Assembly (NCBI GenBank): GCA_964036275.1
Contig: CAXIWQ010000004.1
Location: 1-64,000, forward strand
Reading direction: 5' to 3'
Origin: Litoditis marina
Taxonomy: Eukaryota > Nematoda > Chromadorea > Rhabditida > Rhabditidae
Length of the DNA stretch: 64,000 bases
Part shown: positions 12,201 to 24,900 of the stretch, piece after piece
How positions within the stretch are numbered: the stretch's first letter is position 1
Layout: every line of letters begins with the position of its first letter
Translations under genes and position numbers: made by a program
The notes under the pieces: model-generated
The model's input: the letters and a program-made list of their open reading frames with translations, nothing else
Database searches by the model: none
Told to the model about the DNA's origin: nothing

Positions 12201-15200
12201 TGACATCCGATCCACACTCGAGCAAAACCACTTTTCTGCCCTACTAGGGCAGAATGAGTGAACAAAATCTGTTTCCTCGTAGGATACGGAACGTTGTTCT
12301 CTCCGAACCATTTTGCTGCCCTACTAGGGCAGAATAGTTTGTTCTGCTCAAATCAGCTAACTGTTTTTCCAGAACAAGAAAGTCTAATCGACATCCAATC
12401 CACACTTAAACAAAACCACTTTTCTGCCCTACTAGGGCAGATTAGTTTGTTCTGCTCAGATCAGCTAACTGTTTTTCCAGAACAGGAAAGTATCATCGAC
12501 ATCCGATCCACACTCGAGCAAAACCACTTTTCTGTCCTACTAGGCCAGAATGAGTGAACAAACTCTTTGTTTTCATAGGAAACGAAACGAGGTTCTGTTC
12601 ACACCAGTTTCTGCCCTACTAGGGCAGAATCGTTTGTTCTGCTCAGATCAGCTAACTGTTTTTCCAGAACAGGAAAGTCTCATTGACATCCGATCCACAC
12701 TCGAGCAAAACCACTTTTCTGCCCTACTAGGGCAGAATGAGTGAAAAAACTCTTTGTTTTCATAGGAAACGAAACGAGGTTCTGTTCACACCAGTTTCTG
12801 CCCTACTAGAGCAGAATCGTTTGTTCTGCTCAGATCAGCTAACTGTTTTACCAGAACAGGAAAGTCTCATTGACATCCGATCCACACTCGAGCAAAACCA
12901 CTTTTCTGCCCTACTAGGGCAGAATGAGTGAACAAAATCTGTTTCCTCGTAGGATACGGAACGTTGTTTTCTTCGAACCATTTTGCTGCCCTACTAGGGC
13001 AGAATCGTTTGTTCTGCTCAGATCAGCTAACTGTTTTCCAGAACAGGAAAGTCTCATTGACATCCGATCCACACTCGAGCAAAACCACTTTTCTGCCCTA
13101 CTAGGGCAGAATGAGTAAACAAAATCTGTTTCCTCGTAGGATACGGAACGTTGTTCTCTCCGAACCATTTTGCTGCCCTACTAGGGCAGAATCGTTTGTT
13201 CTGCTCAGATCAGCTAACTGTTTTTCCAGAACAGGAAAGTCTCATTGACATCCGATCCACACTCGATCAAACCACTTTTCTGCCCTACTAGGGCAGAATG
13301 AGTGAACAAACTCTTTGTTTTCATAGGAAACGAAACTAGGTTCTGTTCACACCAGTTTCTGCCCTACTAGGGCAGAATCGTTTGTTCTGCTCAGATCAGC
13401 TAACTGTTTTTCCAGAACAGGAAAGTCTCATTGACATCCGATCCACACTCGAGCAAAACCACTTTTCTGCCCTACTAGGGCAGAATGAGTGAACAAAATC
13501 TGTTTCCTCGTAGGATACAGAACGTTGTTCTCTTCGAACCATTTTGCTGCCCTACTAGGGCAGAATAGTTTGCTAACTGTTTTTCCAGAACAGGAAAGTC
13601 TCATCGACATCCGATCCACACTCGAGCAAAACCACTTTTCTGCCCTACTAGGGCAGAATCGTTTGTTCTGCTCAGATCAGCTAACTGTTTTTCCAGAACA
13701 GGAAAGTCTCATTGACATCCGATCCACACTCGAGCAAAACCACTTTTCTGCCCTACTAGGGCAGAATGAGTGAACAAAATCTGTTTTCTCGTAGGATACG
13801 GAACGCTGTTCTCTCCGAACCATTTTGCTGCCCTACTAGGGCAGAATAGTTTGCTAACTGTTTTTCCAGAACAGGAAAGTCTCATCGACATCCGATCCAC
13901 ACTCGAGCAAAACCACTTTTCTGCCCTACTAGGGCAGAGTAGTTTGTTCTGCTCAGATCAGCTAACTGTTTTTCCAGAACAGGAAAGTATCATCGACATC
14001 CAATCCACACTCGAGCAAAACCACTTTTCTGTCCTACTAGGCCAGAATGAGTGAACAAAATCTGTTTCCTCGTAGGATAAGGAACGTTGTTCTCTCCGAA
14101 CCATTTTGCCGCCCTACTAGGGCAGAATCGTTTGCTCTGCTCAGATCAGCTAACTGTTTTTCCAGAACAGGAAAGTCTTATTGACATCCGATCCACACTC
14201 GAGCAAAACCACTCTTCTGCCCTACTAGGGCAGAATGAGTGAGCAAACTCTTTGTTTTCATAGGAAACGGAACGAGGTTCTGTTCACACCGGTTTCTGCC
14301 CTACTAGGGCAGAATCGTTTTTTCTGCTCAGATCAGCTAACTGTTTTTCCAGAACAGGAAAGTCTCATTGACATCCGATCCACACTCGAGCAAAACCACT
14401 TTTCTGCCCTACTAGGGCAGAATGAGTGAACAAAATCAGTTTTCTCGTAGGATACGGAACGCTGTTCTCTCCGAACCATTTTGCTGCCCTACTAGGGCAG
14501 AATAGTTTGCTAACTGTTTTTCCAGAACAGGAAAGTCTCATCGACATCCGATCCACACTCGAGCAAAACCACTTTTCTGCCCTACTAGGGCAGAATGAGT
14601 GAACAAAATCTGTTTCCTCGTAGGATACGGAACGTTGTTTTCTTCGAACCATTTTGCTGCCCTACTAGGGCAGAATCGTTTGTTCTGCTCAGATCAGCTA
14701 ACTGTTTTTCCCAGAACAGGAAAGTCTCATTGACATCCGATCCACACTCGAGCAAAACCACTTTTCTGCCCTACTAGGGCAGAATGAGTAAAACAAAATC
14801 TGTTTCCTCGTAGGATACGGAACGTTGTTCTCTCCGAACCATTTTGCTGCCCTACTAGGGCAGAATCGTTTGTTCTGCTCAGATCAGCTAACTGTTTTCC
14901 AGAACAGGAAAGTCTCATTGACATCCGATCCACACTCGAGCAAAACCACTTTTCTGCCCTACTAGGGCAGAATGAGTGAACAAACTCTTTGTTTTCATAG
15001 GAAACGAAACTAGGTTCTGTTCACACCAGTTTCTGCCCTACTAGGCAGAATCGTTTGTTCTGCTCAGATCAGCTAACTGTTTTTCCAGAACAGGAAAGTC
15101 TCATTGACATCCGATCCACACTCGAGCAAAACCACTTTTCTGCCCTACTAGGGCAGAATGAGTGAACAAAATCTGTTTCCTCGTAGGATACAGAACGTTG

Positions 15201-18200
15201 TTCTCTCCGAACCATTTTGCTGCCCTACTAGGGCAGAATAGTTTGCTAACTGTTTTTCCAGAACAGGAAAGTCTCATCGACATCCGATCCACACTCGAGC
15301 AAAACCACTTTTCTGCCCTACTAGGGCAGAATCGTTTGTTCTGCTCAGATCAGCTAACTGTTTTTCCAGAACAGGAAAGTCTCATTGACATCCGATCCAC
15401 ACTCGAGCAAAACCACTTTTCTGCCCTACTAGGGCAGAATGAGTGAACAAAATCTGTTTTCTCGTAGGATACGGAACGCTGTTCTCTCCGAACCATTTTG
15501 CTGCCCTACTAGGGCAGAATAGTTTGCTAACTGTTTTTCCAGAACAGGAAAGTCTCATCGACATCCGATCACACTCGAGCAAAACCACTTTTCTGCCCTA
15601 CTAGGGCAGAATGAGTGAACAAAATCTGTTTCCTCGTAGGATACGGAACGTTGTTTTCTTCGAACCATTTTGCTGCCCTACTAGGGCAGAATCGTTTGTT
15701 CTGCTCAGATCAGCTAACTGTTTTTCCAGAACAGGAAAGTCTCATTGACATCCGATCCACACTCGAGCAAAACCACTTTTCTGCCCTACTAGGGCAGAAT
15801 GAGTGAACAAAATCTGTTTCCTCGTAGGATACGGAACGTTGTTCTCTCCGAACCATTTTGCTGCCCTACTAGGGCAGAATAGTTTGTTCTGCTCAAATCA
15901 GCTAACTGTTTTTTCCAGAACAAGAAAGTCTAATCGACATCCAATCCACACTTAAGCAAAACCACTTTTCTGCCCTACTAGGGCAGATTAGTTTGTTCTC
16001 AGATCAGCTAACTGTTTTTCCAGAACAGGAAAGTATCATCGACATCCGATCCACACTCGAGCAAAACCACTTTTCTGTCCTACTAGGCCAGAATGAGTGA
16101 ACAAACTCTTTGTTTTCATAGGAAACGGAACGAGGTTCTGTTCACACCAGTTTCTGCCCTACTAGGGCAGAATCGTTTGTTCTGCTCAGATCAGCTAATT
16201 GTTTTTCCAGAACAGGAAAGTCTCATTGACATCCGATCCACACTCGAGCAAAACCACTTTTCTGCCCTACTAGGGCAGAATGAGTGAACAAACTCTTTGT
16301 TTTCATAGGAAACGAAACGAGGTTCTGTTCACACCAGTTTCTGCCCTACTAGGGCAGAATCGTTTGTTCTGCTCAGATCAGCTAACTGTTTTTCCAGAAC
16401 AGGAAAGTCTCATTGACATCCGATCCACACTCGAGCAAAACCACTTTCTGCCCTACTAGGGCAGAATGAGTGAACAAACTCTTTGTTTTCATAGGAAACG
16501 AAACGAGGTTCTGTTCACACCAGTTTCTGCCCTACTAGAGCAGAATCGTTTGTTCTGCTCAGATCAGCTAACTGTTTTACCAGAACAGGAAAGTCTCATC
16601 GACATCCGATCCACACTCGAGCAAAACCACTTTTCTGCCCTACTAGGGCAGAATGAGTGAACAAAATCTGTTTCCTCGTAGGATACGGAACGTTGTTTTC
16701 TTCGAACCATTTTGCTGCCCTACTAGGGCAGAATCGTTTGTTCTGCTCAGATCGGCTAACTGTTTTTCCAGAACAGGAAAGTCTCATTGACATCCGATCC
16801 ACACTCGAGCAAAACCACTTTTCTGCCCTACTAGGGCAGAATGAGTAAACAAAATCTGTTTCCTCGTAGGATACGGAACGTTGTTCTCTCCGACCATTTG
16901 CTGCCCTACTAGGGCAGAATCGTTTGTTCTGCTCAGATCAGCTAACTGTTTTTCCAGAACAGGAAAGTCTCATTGACATCCGATCCACACTCGAGCAAAA
17001 CCACTTTTCTGCCCTACTAGGGCAGAATGAGTGAACAAACTCTTTGTTTTCATAGGAAACGAAACTAGGTTCTGTTCACACCAGTTTCTGCCCTACTAGG
17101 GCAGAATCGTTTTGTTCTGCTCAGATCAGCTAACTGTTTTTCCAGAACAGGAAAGTCTCATTGACATCCGATCCACACTCGAGCAAAACCACTTTTCTGC
17201 CCTACTAGGGCAGAATGAGTGAACAAAATCTGTTTCCTCGTAGGATACAGAACGTTGTTCTCTCCGAACCATTTTGCTGCCCTACTAGGCAGAATAGTTT
17301 GCTAACTGTTTTTCCAGAACAGGAAAGTCTCATCGACATCCGATCCACACTCGAGCAAAACCACTTTTCTGCCCTACTAGGGCAGAATCGTTTGTTCTGC
17401 TGAGATCAGCTAACTGTTTTTCCAGAACAGGAAAGTCTCATTGACATCCGATCCACACTCGAGCAAAACCACTTTTCTGCCCCTACTAGGGCAGAATGAG
17501 TGAACAAAATCTGTTTTCTCGTAGGATACGGAACGCTGTTCTCTCCGAACCATTTTGCTGCCCTACTAGGGCAAAATAGTTTGCTAACTGTTTTTCCAGA
17601 ACAGGAAAGTCTCATCGACATCCGATCCACACTCGAGCAAAACCACTTTTCTGCCCTACTAGGGCAGAATGAGTGAACAAAATCTGTTTCCTCGTAGGAT
17701 ACGGAACGTTGTTTTCTTCGAACCATTTTGCTGCCCTACTAGGGCAGAATCGTTTGTTCTGCTCAGATCAGCTAACTGTTTTTCCAGAACAGGAAAGTCT
17801 CATTGACATCCGATCCACACTCGAGCAAAACCACTTTTCTGCCCTACTAGGGCAGAATGAGTGAACAAAATCTGTTTCCTCGTAGGATACGGAACGTTGT
17901 TCTCTCCGAACCATTTTGCTGCCCTACTAGGGCAGAATAGTTTGTTCTGCTCAAATCAGCTAACTGTTTTTCCAGAACAAGAAAGTCTAATCGACATCCA
18001 ATCCACACTTAAGCAAAACCACTTTTCTGCCCTACTAGGGCAGATTAGTTTGTTCTGCTCAGATCAGCTAACTGTTTTTCCAGAACAGGAAAGTATCATC
18101 GACATCCGATCCACACTCGAGCAAAACCACTTTTCTGTCCTACTAGGCCAGAATGAGTGAACAAACTCTTTGTTTCATAGGAAACGGAACGAGGTTCTGT

Positions 18201-18219
18201 TCACACCAGTTTCTGCCCT
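9220..18219 (-). repeat. satellite A array, inverted orientation, left part
   Basis: Same satellite as 145-9173 in reverse complement. Palindromes read CTGCCCTACTAGGGCAG. Palindrome starts at 11672, 11752 and 11860 give the spacings 80 and 108 (Y and X), and 12532, 12611 and 12719 give 79 and 108 (Z and X). Many units contain X', an X module with TTCTGCTCAGATCAG (15 bp) missing between AGTTTG and CTAACTG. Others contain two X modules in a row. The array ends at 18219 inside a palindrome (CTGCCCT), where an unrelated sequence is inserted. Confidence 0.97.
10190..15450 (-). repeat. higher-order repeat in satellite A, period 3749 bp
   Basis: About 10190-11700 recurs at about 13940-15450 with an offset of 3749 bp. 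Shared rare variants are GGATAAGGAACG, GAGTGAGCAAACTC, CACACCGGTTTCTG and GAACAAAATCAGTTTTC. The right copy has a few extra single-base indels, such as CTACTAGGCAG near 15040. The sequence between the copies is also satellite A but with a different module order. Confidence 0.8.
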
Positions 18220-18518
18220 CATATTTACATATTTACATATTTATTCATTCACTTCGCTTCGTTCCGAGGCGGTGATCATCATACATATCACAGATCTTTG
18301 TAGCAGCAGCTTCTTCTGAGGTCTTGGTCCCTTTCCTTCATAGAAGACTTCATGGTGGACTATCGAATGCTCTTATGGCATTGATCCAGTGACATGCGAG
18401 AAACTTCTTGGAGAGAGGGGGGAGAGAACTGCTTGTGAAACATGCATTCCTGTTGGGAATACGGACCAGCGATTCCCAGTCGCGCGTGGCCCGGGTTTTC
18501 CTTCACGTCCATCAACCC

Positions 18519-18614
18519 GGATACCTGAATGGACACGTAGTGTGGGGATCTTGGAAACAGGGCAACGAAGAGAGACTCCGTCCACCAACCAGTAGGAACT
18601 AGACCATGATGGAA
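18519..18614 (+). repeat. 96-bp direct repeat, copy 1, within the insertion
   Basis: Begins GGATACCTGAATGGACACG and ends CATGATGGAA. It is repeated at 18623-18718 after the 8-bp spacer AACTGATG, giving a period of 104 bp. The copies differ at about two positions (GTGGGGATC versus GTGGAGATC, and CCGTCCACC versus CCGTCTACC). Confidence 0.95.
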
Positions 18615-18622
18615 AACTGATG

Positions 18623-18718
18623 GGATACCTGAATGGACACGTAGTGTGGAGATCTTGGAAACAGGGCAACGAAGAGAGACTCCGTCTACCAACCAGTAGG
18701 AACTAGACCATGATGGAA
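18623..18718 (+). repeat. 96-bp direct repeat, copy 2, within the insertion
   Basis: Second copy of the 18519-18614 sequence. Its last bases (GGAA) form the right boundary of the insertion, and satellite A resumes immediately. The element boundary therefore coincides with a repeat boundary. This is what would be expected if the element naturally carries a variable number of these terminal repeats. Confidence 0.95.
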
Positions 18719-21700
18719 TACTAGGGCAGAATCGTTTGTTCTGCTCAGATCAGCTAATTGTTTTTCCAGAACAGGAAAGTCTCATTGACATCCGATCCAC
18801 ACTCGAGCAAAACCACTTTTCTGCCCTACTAGGGCAGAATGAGTGAACAAACTCTTTGTTTTCATAGGAAACGAAACGAGTTCTGTTCACACCAGTTTCT
18901 GCCCTACTAGGGCAGAATCGTTTGTTCTGCTCAGATCAGCTAACTGTTTTTTCCAGAACAGGAAAGTCTCATTGACATCCGATCCACACTCGAGCAAAAC
19001 CACTTTTCTGCCCTACTAGGGCAGAATGAGTGAACAAACTCTTTGTTTTCATAGGAAACGAAACGAGGTTCTGTTCACACCAGTTTCTGCCCTACTAGAG
19101 CAGAATCGTTTGTTCTGCTCAGATCAGCTAACTGTTTTACCAGAACAGGAAAGTCTCATTGACATCCGATCCACACTCGAGCAAAACCACTTTTCTGCCC
19201 TACTAGGGCAGAATGAGTGAACAAAATCTGTTTCCTCGTAGGATACGGAACGTTGTTTTCTTCGAACCATTTTGCTGCCCTACTAGGGCAGAATCGTTTG
19301 TTCTGCTCAGATCAGCTAACTGTTTTTCCAGAACAGGAAAGTCTCATTGACATCCGATCCACACTCGAGCAAAACCACTTTTCTGCCCTACTAGGGCAGA
19401 ATGAGTAAACAAAATCTGTTTCCTCGTAGGATACGGAACGTTGTTCTCTCCGAACCATTTTGCTGCCCTACTAGGGCAGAATCGTTTGTTCTGCTCAGAT
19501 CAGCTAACTGTTTTTCCAGAACAGGAAAGTCTCATTGACATCCGATCCACACTCGAGCAAAACCACTTTTTCTGCCCTACTAGGGCAGAATGAGTGAACA
19601 AACTCTTTGTTTTCATAGGAAACGAAACTAGGTTCTGTTCACACCAGTTTCTGCCCTACTAGGGCAGAATCGTTTGTTCTGCTCAGATCAGCTAACTGTT
19701 TTTCCAGAACAGGAAAGTCTCATTGACATCCGATCCACACTCGAGCAAAACCACTTTTCTGCCCTACTAGGGCAGAATGAGTGAACAAAATCTGTTTCCT
19801 CGTAGGATACAGAACGTTGTTCTCTCCGAACCATTTTGCTGCCCTACTAGGGCAGAATAGTTTGCTAACTGTTTTTCCAGAACAGAAAGTCTCATCGACA
19901 TCCGATCCACACTCGAGCAAAACCACTTTTCTGCCCTACTAGGGCAGAATCGTTTGTTCTGCTCAGATCAGCTAACTGTTTTTCCAGAACAGGAAAGTCT
20001 CATTGACATCCGATCCACACTCGAGCAAAACCACTTTTCTGCCCTACTAGGGCAGAATGAGTGAACAAAATCTGTTTTCTCGTAGGATACGGAACGCTGT
20101 TCTCTCCGAACCATTTTGCTGCCCTACTAGGGCAGAATAGTTTGCTAACTGTTTTTCCAGAACAGGAAAGTATCATCGACATCCGATCCACACTCGAGCA
20201 AAACCACTTTTCTGTCCTACTAGGCCAGAATGAGTGAACAAACTCTTTGTTTTCATAGGAAACGGAACGAGGTTCTGTTCACACCAGTTTCTGCCCTACT
20301 AGGGCAGAATCGTTTGTTCTGCTCAGATCAGCTAATTGTTTTTCCAGAACAGGAAAGTCTCATTGACATCCGATCCACACTCGAGCAAAACCACTTTTCT
20401 GCCCTACTAGGGCAGAATGAGTGAACAAACTCTTTGTTTTCATAGGAAACGAAACGAGGTTCTGTTCACACCAGTTTCTGCCCTACTAGGGCAGAATCGT
20501 TTGTTCTGCTCAGATCAGCTAACTGTTTTTCCAGAACAGGAAAGTCTCATTGACATCCGATCCACACTCGAGCAAAACCACTTTTCTGCCCTACTAGGGC
20601 AGAATGAGTGAACAAAATCTGTTTCCTCGTAGGATACGGAACGTTGTTTTCTTCGAACCATTTTGCTGCCCTACTAGGGCAGAATCGTTTGTTCTGCTCA
20701 GATCAGCTAACTGTTTTTCCAGAACAGGAAAGTCTCATTGACATCCGATCCACACTCGAGCAAAACCACTTTTCTGCCCTACTAGGGCAGAATGAGTGAA
20801 CAAACTCTTTGTTTTCATAGGAAACGAAACTAGGTTCTGTTCACACCAGTTTCTGCCCTACTAGGGCAGAATCGTTTGTTCTGCTCAGATCAGCTAACTG
20901 TTTTTCCAGAACAGGAAAGTCTCATTGACATCCGATCCACACTCGAGCAAAACCACTTTTCTGCCCTACTAGGGCAGAATGAGTGAACAAAATCTGTTTC
21001 CTCGTAGGATACAGAACGTTGTTCTCTCCGAACCATTTTGCTGCCCTACTAGGGCAGAATAGTTTGCTAACTGTTTTTTCCAGAACAGGAAAGTCTCATC
21101 GACATCCGATCCACACTCGAGCAAAACCACTTTTCTGCCCTACTAGGGCAGAATCGTTTGTTCTGCTCAGATCAGCTAACTGTTTTTCCAGAACAGGAAA
21201 GTCTCATTGACATCCGATCCACACTCGAGCAAAACCACTTTTCTGCCCTACTAGGGCAGAATGAGTGAACAAAATCTGTTTTCTCGTAGGATACGGAACG
21301 CTGTTCTCTCCGAACCATTTTGCTGCCCTACTAGGGCAGAATAGTTTGCTAACTGTTTTTCCAGAACAGGAAAGTCTCATCGACATCCGATCCACACTCG
21401 AGCAAAACCACTTTCTGCCCTACTAGGGCAGAATGAGTGAACAAAATCTGTTTCCTCGTAGGATACGGAACGTTGTTTTCTTCGAACCATTTTGCTGCCC
21501 TACTAGGGCAGAATCGTTTGTTCTGCTCAGATCAGCTAACTGTTTTCCAGAACAGGAAAGTCTCATTGACATCCGATCCACACTCGAGCAAAACCACTTT
21601 TCTGCCCTACTAGGGCAGAATGAGTGAACAAAATCTGTTTCCTCGTAGGATACGGAACGTTGTTCTCTCCGAACCATTTTGCTGCCCTACTAGGGCAGAA

Positions 21701-21909
21701 TAGTTTTGTTCTGCTCAAATCAGCTAACTGTTTTTCCAGAACAAGAAAGTCTAATCGACATCCAATCCACACTTAAGCAAAACCACTTTTCTGCCCTACT
21801 AGGGCAGATTAGTTTGTTCTGCTCAGATCAGCTAACTGTTTTTCCAGAACAGGAAAGTATCATCGACATCCGATCCACACTCGAGCAAAACCACTTTTCT
21901 GTCCTACTA

Positions 21910-24900
21910 GGCCAGAATGAGTGAACAAACTCTTTGTTTTCATAGGAAACGGAACGAGGTTCTGTTCACACCAGTTTCTGCCCTACTAGGGCAGAATCGT
22001 TTGTTCTGCTCAGATCAGCTAATTGTTTTTCCAGAACAGGAAAGTCTCATTGACATCCGATCCACACTCGAGCAAAACCACTTTTCTGCCCTACTAGGCA
22101 GAATGAGTGAACAAACTCTTTGTTTTCATAGGAAACGAAACGAGGTTCTGTTCACACCAGTTTCTGCCCTACTAGGGCAGAATCGTTTGTTCTGCTCAGA
22201 TCAGCTAACTGTTTTTCCAGAACAGGAAAGTCTCATTGACATCCGATCCACACTCGAGCAAAACCACTTTTCTGCCCTACTAGGGCAGAATGAGTGAACA
22301 AACTCTTTGTTTTCATAGGAAACGAAACGAGGTTCTGTTCACACCAGTTTCTGCCCTACTAGAGCAGAATCGTTTGTTCTGCTCAGATCAGCTAACTGTT
22401 TTACCAGAACAGGAAAGTCTCATTGACATCCGATCCACACTCGAGCAAAACCACTTTTCTGCCCTACTAGGGCAGAATGAGTGAACAAAATCTGTTTCCT
22501 CGTAGGATACGGAACGTTGTTTTCTTCGAACCATTTTGCTGCCCTACTAGGGCAGAATCGTTTGTTCTGCTCAGATCAGCTAACTGTTTTTCCAGAACAG
22601 GAAAGTCTCATTGACATCCGATCCACACTCGAGCAAAACCACTTTTCTGCCCTACTAGGGCAGAATGAGTAAACAAAATCTGTTTCCTCGTAGGATACGG
22701 AACGTTGTTCTCTCCGAACCATTTTGCTGCCCTACTAGGGCAGAATCGTTTGTTCTGCTCAGATCAGCTAACTGTTTTTCCAGAACAGGAAAGTCTCATT
22801 GACATCCGATCCACACTCGAGCAAAACCACTTTTCTGCCCTACTAGGGCAGAATGAGTGAACAAACTCTTTGTTTTCATAGGAAACGAAACTAGGTTCTG
22901 TTCACACCAGTTTCTGCCCTACTAGGGCAGAATCGTTTGTTCTGCTCAGATCAGCTAACTGTTTTTCCAGAACAGGAAAGTCTCATTGACATCCGATCCA
23001 CACTCGAGCAAAACACTTTTCTGCCCTACTAGGGCAGAATGAGTGAACAAAATCTGTTTCCTCGTAGGATACAGAACGTTGTTCTCTCCGAACAATTTTG
23101 CTGCCCTACTAGGGCAGAATAGTTTGCTAACTGTTTTTCCAGAACAGGAAAGTCTCATCGACATCCGATCCACACTCGAGCAAAACCACTTTTCTGCCCT
23201 ACTAGGGCAGAATCGTTTGTTCTGCTCAGATCAGCTAACTGTTTTTCCAGAACAGGAAAGTCTCATTGACATCCGATCCACACTCGAGCAAAACCACTTT
23301 TCTGCCCTACTAGGGCAGAATGAGTGAACAAAATCTGTTTTCTCGTAGGATACGGAACGCTGTTCTCTCCGAACCATTTTGCTGCCCTACTAGGGCAGAA
23401 TAGTTTGCTAACTGTTTTTCCAGAACAGGAAAGTCTCATTGACATCCGATCCACACTCGAGCAAAACCACTTTTCTGCCCTACTAGGGCAGAATGAGTGA
23501 ACAAAATCTGTTTCCTCGTAGGATACGGAACGTTGTTTTCTTCGAACCATTTTGCTGCCCTACTAGGGCAGAATCGTTTGTTCTGCTCAGATCAGCTAAC
23601 TGTTTTTCCAGAACAGGAAAGTCTCATTGACATCCGATCCACACTCGAGCAAAACCACTTTTCTGCCCTACTAGGGCAGAATGAGTGAACAAAATCTGTT
23701 TCCTCGTAGGATACGGAACGTTGTTCTCTCCGAACCATTTTGCTGCCCTACTAGGGCAGAATAGTTTGTTCTGCTCAAATCAGCTAACTGTTTTTCCAGA
23801 ACAAGAAAGTCTAATCGACATCCAATCCACACTTAAGCAAAACCACTTTTCTGCCCTACTAGGGCAGATTAGTTTGTTCTGCTCAGATCAGCTAACTGTT
23901 TTTCCAGAACAGGAAAGTATCATCGACATCCGATCCACACTCGAGCAAAACCACTTTTCTGTCCTACTAGGCCAGAATGAGTGAACAAACTCTTTGTTTT
24001 CATAGGAAACGGAACGAGGTTCTGTTCACACCAGTTTCTGCCCTACTAGGGCAGAATCGTTTGTTCTGCTCAGATCAGCTAATTGTTTTTCCAGAACAGG
24101 AAAAGTCTCATTGACATCCGATCCACACTCGAGCAAAACCACTTTTCTGCCCTACTAGGGCAGAATGATGTGAACAAACTCTTTGTTTTCATAGGAAACG
24201 AAACGAGGTTCTGTTCACACCAGTTTCTGCCCTACTAGGGCAGAATCGTTTGTTCTGCTCAGATCAGCTAACTGTTTTTCCAGAACAGGAAAGTCTCATT
24301 GACATCCGATCCACACTCGAGCAAAACCACTTTTCTGCCCTACTAGGGCAGAATGAGTGAACAAACTCTTTGTTTTCATAGGAAACGAAACGAGGTTCTG
24401 TTCACACCAGTTTCTGCCCTACTAGAGCAGAATCGTTTGTTCTGCTCAGATCAGCTAACTGTTTTACCAGAACAGGAAAGTCTCATTGACATCCGATCCA
24501 CACTCGAGCAAAACCACTTTTCTGCCCTACTAGGGCAGAATGAGTGAACAAAATCTGTTTCCTCGTAGGATACAGAACGTTGTTCTCTCCGAACCATTTT
24601 GCTGCCCTACTAGGGCAGAATAGTTTGCTAACTGTTTTTCCAGAACAGGAAAGTCTCATCGACATCCGATCCACACTCGAGCAAAACCACTTTTCTGCCC
24701 TACTAGGGCAGAATCGTTTGTTCTGCTCAGATCAGCTAACTGTTTTTCCAGAACAGGAAAGTCTAATCGACATCCAATCCACACTTAAGCAAAACCACTT
24801 TTCTGCCCTACTAGGGCAGATTAGTTTGTTCTGCTCAGATCAGCTAACTGTTTTTCCAGAACAGGAAAGTATCATCGACATCCGATCCACACTCGAGCAA

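Larger units (their letters stand above)
18220..18718 (-). mobile_element. ~500-bp non-satellite insertion, possible SINE-like retroposon, family unknown
   Basis: The sequence matches neither satellite. It splits a palindrome: CTGCCCT ends at 18219 and (T)ACTAGGGCAG resumes at 18719/18720. The flanks together rebuild a normal ZX unit with the AGCTAATTG variant, as in intact units near 16093 and 20230, so the insertion is clean. At most one T is duplicated, so there is no ordinary target-site duplication. On the minus strand the element ends in AATAAA (complement of 18240-18245) and three 8-bp units GTAAATAT (complement of about 18221-18244), which resembles the 3' tail of a retroposon. The other end holds a tandem pair of 96-bp repeats. 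Open frames of 98 and 110 codons on the minus strand show no domain I recognise. I see no clear pol III boxes, terminal inverted repeats or CTRR end. The insertion itself is certain. Its class is a guess. Confidence 0.6.

Noticed and set aside
18360..18692. 110- and 98-codon open frames in the insertion as a protein fragment
   Set aside because: They overlap in two frames of the same strand and run through the 96-bp direct repeats. No domain is recognised.
18220..18718. Helitron origin for the insertion, suggested by the lack of a target duplication and the palindromic site
   Set aside because: Neither strand begins TC or ends CTRR with a preceding hairpin. The terminal simple repeat and AATAAA fit a retroposon better.
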